DNA of 64,000 bases from positions 124,001 through 188,000 of the forward strand of contig NZ_JAJUWT010000021.1 in NCBI RefSeq assembly GCF_021390395.1, written 5' to 3'. This document shows positions 23,084 to 32,517 of this stretch, in pieces. Both the position numbers and the translations under genes were made by a program. Origin of the DNA: Saccharothrix sp. S26 (GTDB taxonomy: Bacteria > Actinomycetota > Actinomycetes > Mycobacteriales > Pseudonocardiaceae). The notes below the pieces were generated by a model, which ran no database searches, had not been told where the DNA came from, and saw nothing but the letters and a program-made list of their open reading frames with translations. How positions within the stretch are numbered: the stretch's first letter is position 1; each line of letters starts with the position of its first letter.

Positions 23084-25891
23084 TCAGCGGTGCGCGCGTT
23101 GCCAGAGCACCGGCCAGCCGCCCGACCCCAGCAGTGCCGCCGGGACGAGCAGGCCGCGTTCGGCGACGCGGTCGGGGAACAGCTCCACGGGCGCGCCCAG
23201 GTCGGCCGCGGCGTCCAGCGCCTGCCGCCACGGCCCGTGCTCGTCGGACAGGTCGCCGGCGGGGAAGCCGGGAACCGCCGTCTCGCGCGGCGCGACCACG
23301 CGCACGGTCGCGTCCTTTGTGGACTTCTCGGTGCACGTGGTGGCGATCGCCAGGGCGCACACCAGTTCGGTCGAGGGGTGGTGTGCCACCGATCGTGCCA
23401 GCACGTCGTCGTCAAGCAGGTGGCCCATGGCCAGGCGGACCGCTCGGGCCACCACGTCCATGGCGTGGGCCGGCGCGACCTCCGGGCGGCGCACGAGCGC
23501 CCGCAGCGTGCGAGGCAGCGGTGAGCCGTCGGTGAGCGACCCGAGGCGGCCGTGGTCGCGGAGTGCGGGATCGAGGCGGGCCACCGCGGCGGCGAGCGGG
23601 CGGACGCGGGTCGCCTGCCACAGGGCCGTCGCGCCGAGTCCGCCGTCCAGAGCCGCGCGGAGCAGCGCCACGTGCTCGCCCGGGCCGATGCGCTTCAACG
23701 CGACCACCGCCGCGTCCGGCTCGAAGTCGGCGGGCTGCCCCGGTCGTCCGAGCCCGCGCGCGAGCGTGGCGTAGGCGCGGCGCGCGGAACGGACCGGCGG
23801 CGAGGCCAGCTCCCGCTCCACGGCCGCGGCCAGGGCTGCCGTGAGCGTGGCGGGCAGGCGTGCCGCGGCGGAACGGCGGGCCGAACCAGCCCGGACCGGC
23901 GGCACCGCCACCAGGGGCTCGGGTGTCGGCGGCGCGGGCGGCGGGATGCGGTCGACCCACTGCTTGATCCGCTGCTCCAACGCCGGCGTGACGTCGTCGT
24001 TGAACCGCGCCCGCAGCTCGTGGACGTGCCATCCGCCGGTGCTCCGCCGCACGTCGAGGTTGGCGACGATGCGGCCGTCGGTCGGGTCGCGCAACGCCAT
24101 CAGCACGCACTGGCCCTTGCGCGCCCGGTCGGCGTACCACGACTCGCCGATGCAGTTGCCCATGTACGCCGACCACTCGGCCAACTGCCGCGGATCACGG
24201 CCCAGTTCCACGGCCAGCCGCGTGCCGGCGATCACCTGACCATCCACAGTAGACAGTTCCGGCGGGATCGGGAACGCGCCGACGCTCGCTTCGGAGACCA
24301 CCGCGTCCGCGCCGACCCGCGCGGCCAGCTCCGCCCAACTGCCGCAGCGGGGCGGCGGCGTGGCACCGAACATGACCAGTTGCGCGACCCCGGCCGCCGC
24401 GAGCGGCACGGAGTCGGCCCGTGGCCCGCCCGGCTCGTCGTGCGGCGTGTCGTACCGCAGCTCGGGCATGAGCCGTTCGTGCACGACCTCGGCGCGTTCG
24501 TTGCCGTGGAAGGGCGCCAGGGCGTCGGCGAGGTCGGCGAACCAGAGCAGGTCGTGCGGCGCTTCCACCGAGGCCGGGTCGTCGTCCGCCGCGCCCGCGG
24601 CGATCCGTTGCGCCAACGTGCGCGTCGGACCGTCGGCGCTCGCGTCGGCCAGCGGCGGCTGTTCCCAACCGCCCGGTGACCGGGAGAACCCCGCCGCGGC
24701 CCGCCACCGGTGCAGCTCGGGCACCCGCCAGGGTTGGCACGCGTCCCAGCACTCGTACAGCGGTCGGCCGTCCAGGTCGGCGAGCAGGTCGGTGACGGCC
24801 CGCAAGACGACCACGCCGTAGTTGCGCGCCATGGCCAGGCGCGTCTTCACCCGGGCCTCGGTCCTGGCGGTGATCGTCCGGTCGGGAGCGAGGGCCTGGA
24901 CCAGGTGGTGGACGTAGCAGCCCGGTCGCGCCGGGTGGCTGTAGTCGCCCTCGCGGCGGCGGGCGGCCGCGGCCCGGTCTTCCTCCGTGAGGCAGGCGTC
25001 GGCCGCGACGAGTTCACCGCGGTGCTTCTCGACGGCGACGGCGAGACCTTCGTCGGACGTGGTCTTGGCGAACCTCAGCAGCGCGGTCGCCGCGATGGCG
25101 TCGTGCAGCAGGCGGGTGAGCTCCAGCGCGGACCACCACACGGGTGGTCGCCAGCGCGCGGCGGCGGCCGGCGTCGGGTTCTCGCCGATCGCCCGGGACA
25201 TCTGCCGCACGACCGGTTCGTCGAAGTGCTCGCGGTGGCGGGCCTGGAGCTTGGGGATCCGCTCGGCACGCGTCTGCGTCGCGGCCCGCCGTGCCACGCG
25301 CCGCCGTTCGACCAGCAGTTCGCACACGTGGTCCCACAGGCTGACGACCAGCGCCAGCCGCCGGGGCCGCGGGTACACCGCCAGCACGCGGGCCAGGTGA
25401 CCGGCCAACGTCGACGCCGCGCCGCGCGGGAACGGGTCGATGCCGTCCGGTGCGCGCAGTTCCAGCACGCGCTCCACCTGTTCGGGTCCCAGGAGGTCCG
25501 ACGCCGCCGAGGCCAACCGCAGCGCGCCCCACCGCCGGTCGGCCACCGCCGCGTGCGCGGCCGCACCGACCCGCTTGGTCGCCGCCGGCCCGAACAACGC
25601 CACCAGCACGGCGCTCCGGTCACCCAATCGGTGCGCGCCCTCGACCCCAAGGACCTGCACGGCAGCCAGCACCGCGTCCCGCCGGTCACCGTGCGCCCCG
25701 GCCAACCTCGCCGACGTGAAGCCGCCACCGAGCCCGACCCCGGCCCCGGCCGCCTCGACCCCGTCCCGCACCAGCCGCGCGAGCTGCCTGCCCGCCTCCC
25801 GCACCACCTCGGGCTCGGCATCCACCGGCCCGACCGCGACCGGCGACCCCGGCGGGTGCGAACCAACCCGATCCTCCGCGGCCGCGGGCAT
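23084..25891 (-). CDS. Large protein with a PcfJ-like motif, function unknown
   Basis: About 935 residues, mostly alpha-helical, soluble. The recognisable part is about 540-650, where WSAYMGNCIGESWYADRARK continues into GQCVLMALRDPTDGRIVANL. This resembles the PcfJ-like pattern (Cys-centred segment, then a 'lr' strand and a variable hairpin). The flanking helical arrays (about 60-300 and 700-935) show leucine/alanine-rich repeats. ATG 25891 is chosen because G/C-rich third positions begin there; the 29 codons upstream look non-coding, and its ribosome binding site (GGTGAT) is weak. PcfJ-like proteins are known from plasmids and phages without a clear function. Neighbours suggest a conflict-related role. 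Confidence 0.6.
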   Translation of the reverse strand: MPAAAEDRVGSHPPGSPVAVGPVDAEPEVVREAGRQLARLVRDGVEAAGAGVGLGGGFTSARLAGAHGDRRDAVLAAVQVLGVEGAHRLGDRSAVLVALFGPAATKRVGAAAHAAVADRRWGALRLASAASDLLGPEQVERVLELRAPDGIDPFPRGAASTLAGHLARVLAVYPRPRRLALVVSLWDHVCELLVERRRVARRAATQTRAERIPKLQARHREHFDEPVVRQMSRAIGENPTPAAAARWRPPVWWSALELTRLLHDAIAATALLRFAKTTSDEGLAVAVEKHRGELVAADACLTEEDRAAAARRREGDYSHPARPGCYVHHLVQALAPDRTITARTEARVKTRLAMARNYGVVVLRAVTDLLADLDGRPLYECWDACQPWRVPELHRWRAAAGFSRSPGGWEQPPLADASADGPTRTLAQRIAAGAADDDPASVEAPHDLLWFADLADALAPFHGNERAEVVHERLMPELRYDTPHDEPGGPRADSVPLAAAGVAQLVMFGATPPPRCGSWAELAARVGADAVVSEASVGAFPIPPELSTVDGQVIAGTRLAVELGRDPRQLAEWSAYMGNCIGESWYADRARKGQCVLMALRDPTDGRIVANLDVRRSTGGWHVHELRARFNDDVTPALEQRIKQWVDRIPPPAPPTPEPLVAVPPVRAGSARRSAAARLPATLTAALAAAVERELASPPVRSARRAYATLARGLGRPGQPADFEPDAAVVALKRIGPGEHVALLRAALDGGLGATALWQATRVRPLAAAVARLDPALRDHGRLGSLTDGSPLPRTLRALVRRPEVAPAHAMDVVARAVRLAMGHLLDDDVLARSVAHHPSTELVCALAIATTCTEKSTKDATVRVVAPRETAVPGFPAGDLSDEHGPWRQALDAAADLGAPVELFPDRVAERGLLVPAALLGSGGWPVLWQRAHR

Positions 25892-26151
25892 ATCACCATC
25901 ACCGGGTGCGGGAAGCCAACAACGCAACCCCGCCCCGGCCGTCACCCCGAACGCCAACTGGATGGACATCGACACCATCATCGCGCACCACCGCCACCGG
26001 TTTTGCGCTCTGGCCAAGCAACCCGCACGGGCGGAGTGCCGTCGGCCGTTCGCGGTCGGTGCCGACCTGGCGCTCTTCCCGCACATTCGAGCGCACCAGC
26101 AGGTGCCTCTGTCGCCTGTGCCGCCGATGAGATCAAGCCGACGACCGGCGC

Positions 26152-26243
26152 GCCCGGTCGCTTGGGTCGAGGTGTCGCCGTGTGGGGTACGGGGGTTCGG
26201 TGCAGGTGCTTGCTGTCGCCCCATGTGCGGTGGTGGTCGTTCG
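26152..26243. repeat. 92-bp direct repeat, copy 1
   Basis: Matches copy 2 (26309-26400) at 90 of 92 bases, offset 157. Read on the minus strand it resembles the last codons of the neighbouring WGR gene (RTWGDSKHL against RTRGEIKRL). Confidence 0.85.
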
Positions 26244-26308
26244 GCACCGGATGAGATGGATCCGGATCGACAGCCGGTTCTCCGGTTATCGCCGAAGGCG
26301 TGACCGGT

Positions 26309-26400
26309 GCCCGGTCGCTTGAGTCGAGGTGTCGCCGTGTGGGGTATGGGGGTTCGGTGCAGGTGCTTGCTGTCGCCCCATGTGCGGTGGTGGTCGTTCG
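26309..26400. repeat. 92-bp direct repeat, copy 2
   Basis: Differs from copy 1 at two bases only, so the duplication is recent or actively homogenised. The 65-base spacer between the copies is not repeated at the same level. Confidence 0.85.
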
Positions 26401-26474
26401 TATACCGGGTGCGATCACCTGGACCGCCAGCCGGTTCCCTGGCCCCGCCGAACGCGTCACCGGTGGCCCGTGCC

Positions 26475-26545
26475 GAGGTGTCGCCGTGTGTGCGGCACGA
26501 AGGTTCAGCGCAGGCGCTTGATTTCGCCGCGCGTGCGGTAGAACG
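26475..26545. repeat. Diverged third copy, overlapping the 3' end of the WGR gene
   Basis: Begins with the same GAGGTGTCGCCGTGT as copies 1 and 2 and stays about 78% alike over the following 40 bases. It includes the stop codon and last codons of the WGR gene (stop at 26505-26507). Confidence 0.6.
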
Positions 26546-27929
26546 AGCCGTTCGCGGAGGTGAGGACCTCACTGACCAGGTAGCGCGCCCCGGGCACGCG
26601 GATGTTCTTGGGGAACTGCACGCCCCACGTGCGGTCGTAGCCGTCGGACACCACGTGGACCCGTACGCGGCCGCCCTCTTGGACGCACTCGACGACGACG
26701 CCTTCGCCCGGCGCGACCTGGGAGATCACCTCGACCTCGGCGGTGGCCTCGACGCGGGCGATGGAGCCCGCCTTGATGTCCTGGCGCGGCGGCAGTTGGC
26801 CCTGTTCGGCGGCGTGCACGGCGGCCGGGCTCGCGTCGAGGCACGCCAGCGAGCCGTCCGTGGTCACCAGGTAGAGCCGTTCGTCGCGGTACTGCATGGA
26901 GTAGGCCGAGCCGCAGCCCGTGGCGAGCTTCCACAGCCTGGTGCCGTCGGCGGCGAAGCAGTAGACCGAGGACTGGTTGTCGCCCGCGAACACCAGCTCA
27001 CCGTCGGGCGAGGTCGCGCACGAGAACACCGGCGCGTCGCAGCGGTAGTCGGCCAGCTTCGCGCCGTCGGACTTGCGGATGCGCTGCACGTAGCCGCGGC
27101 TGGTGCCGGCGAACACCTCGGTGCGCTCCTGCCAGCCGAACAGCACCTGCCCCAGGGTCTCGCTGTGCCAGACCTGCTCGCCGCGGTCGGTGTAGTGCGT
27201 GACGCCCCGCGAGTGCCCGTGGAAGACGCCCTCGCCCGCGCAGCGGACCATCCAGGCGCTGTCACCGGTGGCCGGCCGGGACCACTGGAACTCGTCCTCG
27301 TGGTCCACCACGGTCACCCGGCCCTGCCGGTCGGACACGCCCAGCACGCCGTCGTGGATGTCGAGCCAGTAGATGTCGACGTCCTCGGCGATCTCGTAGG
27401 CCACCCGGGGCACCTTCGCCCCCAGGTCGTAGACGCGGCCGTCGTCGCACCCGGCGTAGATCCAGAAGTCGTCGGCCACGATGCACTTGACCGCGTCGGG
27501 CAGGCCGAACCGCCCGGTCACGCGGCCGTCGTGGGTGAGGGTGTAGATGTCGCCGTGCTCGTTGCCGACCCACGCCTGGTCCTCACCGACGTAGATGCCG
27601 AACGCGGGCGCGCCGGACGCGAACCGCCACAGCACCGGCGCCTGGTGCGCCGTCGACCGGGTGCTGACGATCTGCCGCCTGCTCACCGGCCTGGCCTGCC
27701 GCACCCCCTTGACGGCGGGCGCGTAGCCCTTGCGCACCTTCTCGCCGATCTTCTTCTCGGCCGCCTTCACGGCCTTGGCGTGGTCGGCGAAGCTCGCGGT
27801 GCGGACCTGCCCCTGCTCCCCGATGCGCCCGTAGGCGATGGTGACCTCCGTGCCGTCGACGCGCACCTCGTAGAACTTGTGCGCCCCACCGCCCGCTTCG
27901 GACAGCTCCAAGTACGTGGTGGCAGACAT
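26505..27929 (-). CDS. WGR-domain protein with a PQQ/WD40-like beta-propeller
   Basis: 474 residues. The WGR domain (about 1-80) includes YLELSEAGGGAHKFYEVRVD and TIAYGRIGEQGQV; this fold binds DNA or nucleic-acid ends in PARPs and MolR-type proteins. Residues about 100-380 form seven or more propeller blades (for example VWVGNEHGDIYTLTHDGRV-like YAGCDDGRVYDLG and VFAGDNQSSVYCFAADG). The C-terminal 90 residues are an extra beta domain. The ATG at 27929 has GGGAGCG 6 bases upstream. Bacterial WGR proteins often accompany predicted nucleic-acid-damage or conflict proteins, and here PcfJ-like and DUF4062 genes follow on the same strand. Confidence 0.82.
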   Translation of the reverse strand: MSATTYLELSEAGGGAHKFYEVRVDGTEVTIAYGRIGEQGQVRTASFADHAKAVKAAEKKIGEKVRKGYAPAVKGVRQARPVSRRQIVSTRSTAHQAPVLWRFASGAPAFGIYVGEDQAWVGNEHGDIYTLTHDGRVTGRFGLPDAVKCIVADDFWIYAGCDDGRVYDLGAKVPRVAYEIAEDVDIYWLDIHDGVLGVSDRQGRVTVVDHEDEFQWSRPATGDSAWMVRCAGEGVFHGHSRGVTHYTDRGEQVWHSETLGQVLFGWQERTEVFAGTSRGYVQRIRKSDGAKLADYRCDAPVFSCATSPDGELVFAGDNQSSVYCFAADGTRLWKLATGCGSAYSMQYRDERLYLVTTDGSLACLDASPAAVHAAEQGQLPPRQDIKAGSIARVEATAEVEVISQVAPGEGVVVECVQEGGRVRVHVVSDGYDRTWGVQFPKNIRVPGARYLVSEVLTSANGSFYRTRGEIKRLR

Positions 27930-28048
27930 GCGTTCGCTCCCTCTCCCCGACCCGCTCGATCGACTCGGGGGAACGTTATCGGCCACCACCGACAATTCTG
28001 ATCACGCCGGCCGGACGGCCGACAGCGGCCCGGCCGGCGCGAAGGAGG

Positions 28049-29380
28049 TCAGACCACCGCCGGCTCGGCGTACCGGCTGACCGGGCGCGGCAGGCCGTAG
28101 TGCTCGCGCAACGTGTGGCCGGTGTACTCGGTGCGGAACAGGCCGCGGGCCCGCAGCAGCGGCACCACGTGGTCCACGAAGTCCTCCAGTCCCGACGGCA
28201 GCAGGGGCCCCATCACGTTGAAGCCGTCCGCCGCGCCCGTGGTGAACCACAGCTCGATGTGGTCGGCGATCTGCTCGGGCGTGCCGGCCACGACCTGGTG
28301 CCCGCGCCCGCCGCCGAGGCGGGCGAGCAGTTGGCGCAACGTCAGCCGCTCCCGCTGCGCCAGGTCGCGCACCAGCTCGAACCGGCTCTTCGCGCCGTTG
28401 ACGCGGCTCACTGGCGGGAACTCCGGCAGCCGCTCGTCCAGCGGGTGGTCGGTCAGGTCGACGCCGATCAGCTCGGCCAGCTGCCGCACCGCCCGCGCCG
28501 GGATGATCAGCCCGTCCAGCTCCTCGGCCAGCGCCCGCGCCTGCGCCTCGGTGCCGCCGAGCACCGGCACGATCCCGGGCAGCACCTTCACGCCGTCCGC
28601 GTCACGTCCCCTCGCCGTGACGCGGCGCTTGAGGTCGGCGTAGAACGCGGCCGCGTCGCCGTGCGTCTGGTGGGCGGTGAACACCGCCTCGGCCCAGGTC
28701 GACGCGAACTCCCGGCCGTCCTCGCTCGACCCGGCCTGCACCAGCAGCGGGTGCCCCTGCGGGCTGCGCACCGCGTTCAACGGCCCGCGCACCGAGAAGA
28801 ACCGGCCCTTGTGGTTGATCTCGTGCACCTTGGCGTCCTCGGCGAACACGCCGGACTCGCGGTCCACGACCAGCGCGTCGTCCTCCCACGAGTCCCACAG
28901 CGCCGTGACCACGTCCAGGAACTCGTCGGCGCGCCGGTAGCGCTCGGCGTGCTCGGCGTTGACGTCGCGGTTGAAGTTCTGCGCCGCCCGGTCGCCCGCG
29001 GTGGTCACGATGTTCCACCCGGCCCGCCCGCCGCTGATGTGGTCGAGCGAGGAGAACAGCCGGGCCAGGTTGTACGGCTCGCTGAACCCGGTCGACGCGG
29101 TCGCGATCAGCCCGATGCGCTCGGTGGCCTGCGAGATCGCGGTCAGCAGCGTGATCGGCTCGAACCGGTTGGCCGCGGTGTGCCGCACGTCGCCCCAGAT
29201 CTGCACGCCGTCGGCGAGGAACACCGAGTCGAACGTGCCGCGCTCGGCGATCCGCGCGAGGTGCTGGAAGTGCGCCACGTCGTCGAGGGCGCGCGGGTCG
29301 GTGCGGGGGTGCCGCCAGGCGGCCTCGTGGTGGCCGACGCCCATGAGGAACGCGTTGAGGTGGAGCTCGCGTGCGGACAA
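28049..29380 (-). CDS. FMN-dependent monooxygenase, NtaA/SnaA/DszA (LLM) family
   Basis: 443 residues of the bacterial luciferase-like TIM barrel: LHLNAFLMGVGHHEAAWRHP, FLADGVQIWGDVRH, GWNIVTTAGDRAAQNFN and LLVQAGSSEDGREFA, all typical of the NtaA/SnaA/DszA branch that uses FMNH2 from a separate reductase to oxidise C-N or C-S bonds. The only start that keeps the conserved N-terminus is TTG at 29380, three bases after the ROK gene stop; GGGAG lies about 10 bases upstream. It is the last gene of a seven-gene organosulfur operon, so cleavage of a sulfonate or sulfone is likely. Confidence 0.87.
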   Translation of the reverse strand: MSARELHLNAFLMGVGHHEAAWRHPRTDPRALDDVAHFQHLARIAERGTFDSVFLADGVQIWGDVRHTAANRFEPITLLTAISQATERIGLIATASTGFSEPYNLARLFSSLDHISGGRAGWNIVTTAGDRAAQNFNRDVNAEHAERYRRADEFLDVVTALWDSWEDDALVVDRESGVFAEDAKVHEINHKGRFFSVRGPLNAVRSPQGHPLLVQAGSSEDGREFASTWAEAVFTAHQTHGDAAAFYADLKRRVTARGRDADGVKVLPGIVPVLGGTEAQARALAEELDGLIIPARAVRQLAELIGVDLTDHPLDERLPEFPPVSRVNGAKSRFELVRDLAQRERLTLRQLLARLGGGRGHQVVAGTPEQIADHIELWFTTGAADGFNVMGPLLPSGLEDFVDHVVPLLRARGLFRTEYTGHTLREHYGLPRPVSRYAEPAVV

Positions 29381-29383
29381 CTT

Positions 29384-30571
29384 CTACACTCCCAATCGGA
29401 TCGGGTTGCGGATGTCGAGCGGGTCGGCGTAGATCGCGTCGAGCTGCACGGACCCGGCCGCCACGCCGAGCACGTCCCGGCCGAAGCTGCTCGGCAGCAC
29501 GGCCGACGGCGACGGGCACGCGCGCGAGGTCGCGGCGACCTCGGCCCGCACCGCGTCGGCGCACTCGGGCAGCCGGATCACGCCCAGCTCGGTGACGACG
29601 ACGACGTCGGGGTTGACGATGTCGAACAGCAGCGCGGCGGCGCGGGCGACGATCCGGGCGCGGTCGACGAGCAGCGCGGTGGCCGCGGGGTCACCGGCGA
29701 CCGCGGCGTCACCGAGGTCCGCGATCGACGGCCGCGCGATCACGCCCGCCTCGTAGGCGCGCCACGCCCACGCGCGGTCGGAGACGGTGGCTTCCAGGCA
29801 CCCGTTGCGGCCGCACGGGCACTCGATCGCCGGGTCGCCCAGCGCCAGGTGCGCGACACCGCCGGCCGCCGACCGCGTGCCGCGGTGCGCGCCGCCGCCG
29901 GTGATGATCGCCGCGTCCACCACGTTGCCGACGAACAGGTGCACCAGCGACTCGTGGTGGCCCGCCGCGCCGAACAGCTGCTCGGCCCGCGCCAGCGCCC
30001 GCGCGTGGCTGTCCACCAGCACCGGCAGCCCGGTCCGCGCCGCGAGCAGGTCGCGCACGGGCACGTCCCGCCAGCCCAGCGAGGCGTGCTCGACCAGCAC
30101 GCCCGCCTCGGTGTCGACCCACCCGCCGGCGGCCACGCCCAAGCCCAGCGGCACGTGCCCGGGCAGGTGCTCGGCGTGCAGCCGCACCAGGCGGTCGGCG
30201 GCGGTGGCCAGCACCTCCTCGTGGTCGTCCGGGTCCCGGTGCGGCACCTTCAGCCTGGCCCGGACCCGGCCGCGCAGGTCCAGCAACGCCAGCGTGCAGT
30301 GCTCGTGCGCGACGTGGATGCCGGCCACCAGGTGGCGGCCGGTCTCCACGTCCACCGGCGTGTGCGGGCGGCCCACGCCCCGGTACGGCAGCGGCCCGGC
30401 CACCTCGGTCAGCAGGCCGAGGCCGGCGAGCGCGGCGCAGTTGCGGGTCACCGCCGCCGGGCTCAGCCCGGTCAGCCTCGCGATGGTGGTGCGCGCGACC
30501 GGCCCGTGCCGCAGCACCGCGCCCAGCACCGCCGCCGCGGCCGTGCCGCGACCCGTGACGCCGGGGTTCAC
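29384..30571 (-). CDS. ROK-family regulator (or sugar kinase-like) with N-terminal HTH
   Basis: 395 residues. A winged HTH occupies about residues 1-65 (TTIARLTGLSPAAVTRNCAA), followed by a ROK domain with the zinc signature C-P-C-G-R-N-G-C-L-E-A and the glycine-rich VGNVVDAAIITGGGAH segment. ROK proteins of this layout usually sense sugars or phosphosugars; here the gene sits inside a sulfur operon, overlapping the ferredoxin gene (GTGA) and 3 bases from the monooxygenase. It may sense the carbon skeleton of the sulfur source, or be a co-opted regulator. Confidence 0.85.
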   Translation of the reverse strand: MNPGVTGRGTAAAAVLGAVLRHGPVARTTIARLTGLSPAAVTRNCAALAGLGLLTEVAGPLPYRGVGRPHTPVDVETGRHLVAGIHVAHEHCTLALLDLRGRVRARLKVPHRDPDDHEEVLATAADRLVRLHAEHLPGHVPLGLGVAAGGWVDTEAGVLVEHASLGWRDVPVRDLLAARTGLPVLVDSHARALARAEQLFGAAGHHESLVHLFVGNVVDAAIITGGGAHRGTRSAAGGVAHLALGDPAIECPCGRNGCLEATVSDRAWAWRAYEAGVIARPSIADLGDAAVAGDPAATALLVDRARIVARAAALLFDIVNPDVVVVTELGVIRLPECADAVRAEVAATSRACPSPSAVLPSSFGRDVLGVAAGSVQLDAIYADPLDIRNPIRLGV

Positions 30572-30921
30572 GAGATCAGCGGCGGGCCGGACGGGGACAG
30601 CGCGGGGCCCACCGCCCGTGCCGCGCCCGGCGTGCGCCCGCGGCCCCACCCGATGTCGCGGCGGTAGCTGCCGAGCAGCCCGGTCCGCCGCAGGTGCTCC
30701 TCGTCGTGCGCGAACGACTCCGCGGGCAGCGGGTGGGTCTGCGGCGCGACGAACAACGCGTCGGTCGGGCAGTTGGCCTCGCACTGGAAGCAGGTCTGGC
30801 AGTCCTGCTGCCTGCTGATCACCGGCACGCCGTCGGGGCCGCGGTCGAACACGTTGGTGGGGCACACCGCGACGCACTTGTCGCAGGTGACGCACCGCGC
30901 GGCGGACACCAGCTCGATCAC
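30568..30921 (-). CDS. Ferredoxin with two 4Fe-4S clusters
   Basis: 117 residues. Two complete cluster motifs, C10-x2-C13-x2-C16-x3-C20-P and C41-x2-C44-x2-C47-x3-C51-P, form a bacterial 2[4Fe-4S] domain, followed by a 60-residue basic tail (GSYRRDIGWGRGR). The GTG start overlaps the flavoprotein's stop, with GGAGGTG upstream. The close pairing with the FAD subunit resembles AprBA-like or fumarate-reductase-like electron transfer pairs, so it probably hands electrons to or from the flavoprotein. Confidence 0.9.
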   Translation of the reverse strand: MIELVSAARCVTCDKCVAVCPTNVFDRGPDGVPVISRQQDCQTCFQCEANCPTDALFVAPQTHPLPAESFAHDEEHLRRTGLLGSYRRDIGWGRGRTPGAARAVGPALSPSGPPLIS

Positions 30922-32489
30922 GCCGCCACCTCCTGCGGGCGGGCCCAGACCTCGTCCAGGCCGCCGGAGGTGATCCGGAAGTGCTGGGCGGGGTCCAGGT
31001 CGGGGAAGTCGAGCCGCTTGGCCATGCCGCGGCTCTCGCTGCGCGCCAACGCCGAGGTGTACATCCACCGCGCGTGCGCCACCATCGCCGCGGCTTGGCG
31101 CGCCCGCACCAGCTCCGCGCCCTCCGCGCGCAGGCCGGAGCGCACCGCCGACCACGTGCCGTCGAGCCGGCCCAACGCCGTGCGCAGCACGTCACCGTGC
31201 CGCAGGTAGTTCTTGTCGTACGGCAGCACCTCGGCCTGCACCGCGCTCACGACCTCCGCCGCCGACACCGACGACGTGGCGCCGGTCGGGCGCAGCCCGG
31301 CGCCACCGGCGGCCCGGACCGGGCGCTGTGCGGCCGACGGGCCGAGGGCGCGGGCGAACCGCGCCGCCGCCCGCCCCGACCACGACCCGGACGACATCGC
31401 CCACGCCGCGTTGTGGCTGCCGCCGCCGGTGAACCCGCCGCAGATCAGCTCCCTGGTCGCCGCGTCACCGGCCGCGTACAGGCCCGGCACGGTGGTCGCG
31501 CAGCCGTCGTCGACGATCCGGATGCCGCCGGTGCCGCGCACCGTGCCCTCGGCCAGCAGGGTCACCGCGAACGGCTGGGTGAACGGGTCGACGCCCAGCC
31601 GGTCGAAGGTCAGGAAGAAGTTCGGCTGCGCCAACCGCATCGCCTTGCGGGCCGCCTCGTCGGCCCGGTCGAGCTTGCAGAACACCTTCTCCGAGGCCAA
31701 CAACGTCCGCGCGATCACCGACCGGCCGCGTTGGCTGCCCGCGCCGTCGAGCACCGAGCCGTCCGCCCGGTAGAACGTGGCGTAGTTGTAGAACGCGGTC
31801 TTGGTGACCGACGTGTGCTCCGGCGCGATGCCGTAGGCGTTGGAGAACTCCATGCCGGACAGCTCCGCCCCGACCTCGGCGGCGAACAGCGCGCCGTCAC
31901 CGGTGTTGACGTCGCACCCCAGCGCCTTGCTGAGGAACGCGCAGCCGCCGGTGGCCAGCACCACCGCACCCGACCGCACCCGGAACGCCCGGTCGGCCTG
32001 CCGCTGGTGGCCCGCCGCGCCCGCGACCACGCCGTCCTCCGTCGTGAGCAACTCCGTGACGGGGCTGTGGTCGAGGATGCGGACACCGGCCCGCCGCACC
32101 CGGATGCGCTGCCGCCGCATGTACTCCGGCCCTTGCAGGCCGTTGCGCAGCGGCGCGCCGTCCGGGCCGACCGGGAACGGGTAGCGCGCCACCTCGGCCA
32201 GCTCGTTGACCCGGTCGTAGGTCTCGTCCAGCACCCGGGCCATCCAGCGCCGGTCGGCGAGGTAGCCGCCCAGGCCTTCCCGGCTCGCCATGGCCTTCTC
32301 GCGGGACTCGGGCTCCGGCGGCACGTACCACACGCCGGTGCCGCCGGACGCCGTCGCACCGCTGGTGCCGCAGTACCCCTTGTCCGCCAGCACCACCGAA
32401 GCACCGTCCTCGGCGGCCTTGAGCGCGGCCCACGTCGCGGCGGGCCCACCGCCGACGACCAGCACGTCCGCGTCGAGTTCGAGCGTCAT
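30918..32489 (-). CDS. FAD-binding subunit, succinate dehydrogenase/fumarate reductase/APS reductase-like
   Basis: 523 residues. The Rossmann FAD motif is near residues 9-30 (VLVVGGGPAATWAALKAAED), with a second FAD contact TVPGLYAAGDAATRE and a capping domain between. The C-terminal helical domain is shared with SdhA/FrdA/AprA proteins. GGAAGGAG precedes the ATG. It overlaps the ferredoxin gene by 4 bases. Proteins of this pair recur in actinobacterial sulfonate-type operons; the reaction is unproven, and oxidation or reduction of a sulfur intermediate is an inference from position. Confidence 0.85.
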   Translation of the reverse strand: MTLELDADVLVVGGGPAATWAALKAAEDGASVVLADKGYCGTSGATASGGTGVWYVPPEPESREKAMASREGLGGYLADRRWMARVLDETYDRVNELAEVARYPFPVGPDGAPLRNGLQGPEYMRRQRIRVRRAGVRILDHSPVTELLTTEDGVVAGAAGHQRQADRAFRVRSGAVVLATGGCAFLSKALGCDVNTGDGALFAAEVGAELSGMEFSNAYGIAPEHTSVTKTAFYNYATFYRADGSVLDGAGSQRGRSVIARTLLASEKVFCKLDRADEAARKAMRLAQPNFFLTFDRLGVDPFTQPFAVTLLAEGTVRGTGGIRIVDDGCATTVPGLYAAGDAATRELICGGFTGGGSHNAAWAMSSGSWSGRAAARFARALGPSAAQRPVRAAGGAGLRPTGATSSVSAAEVVSAVQAEVLPYDKNYLRHGDVLRTALGRLDGTWSAVRSGLRAEGAELVRARQAAAMVAHARWMYTSALARSESRGMAKRLDFPDLDPAQHFRITSGGLDEVWARPQEVAA

Positions 32490-32517
32490 GCGATGCTCCT
32501 TCCGTACCGAGGGGGGA

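Larger units (their letters stand above)
25892..26504. other. Intergenic region with duplicated segments
   Basis: 613 bases between the WGR gene stop and the PcfJ-like start. Third-position bias is lost in every frame, so the long open frames here are not genes. It holds two nearly identical 92-bp copies and part of a diverged third. Confidence 0.6.

Noticed and set aside
28100..30667. Long plus-strand frame over the monooxygenase and ROK genes
   Set aside because: Same shadow effect; the minus strand encodes two clear families with linked starts.
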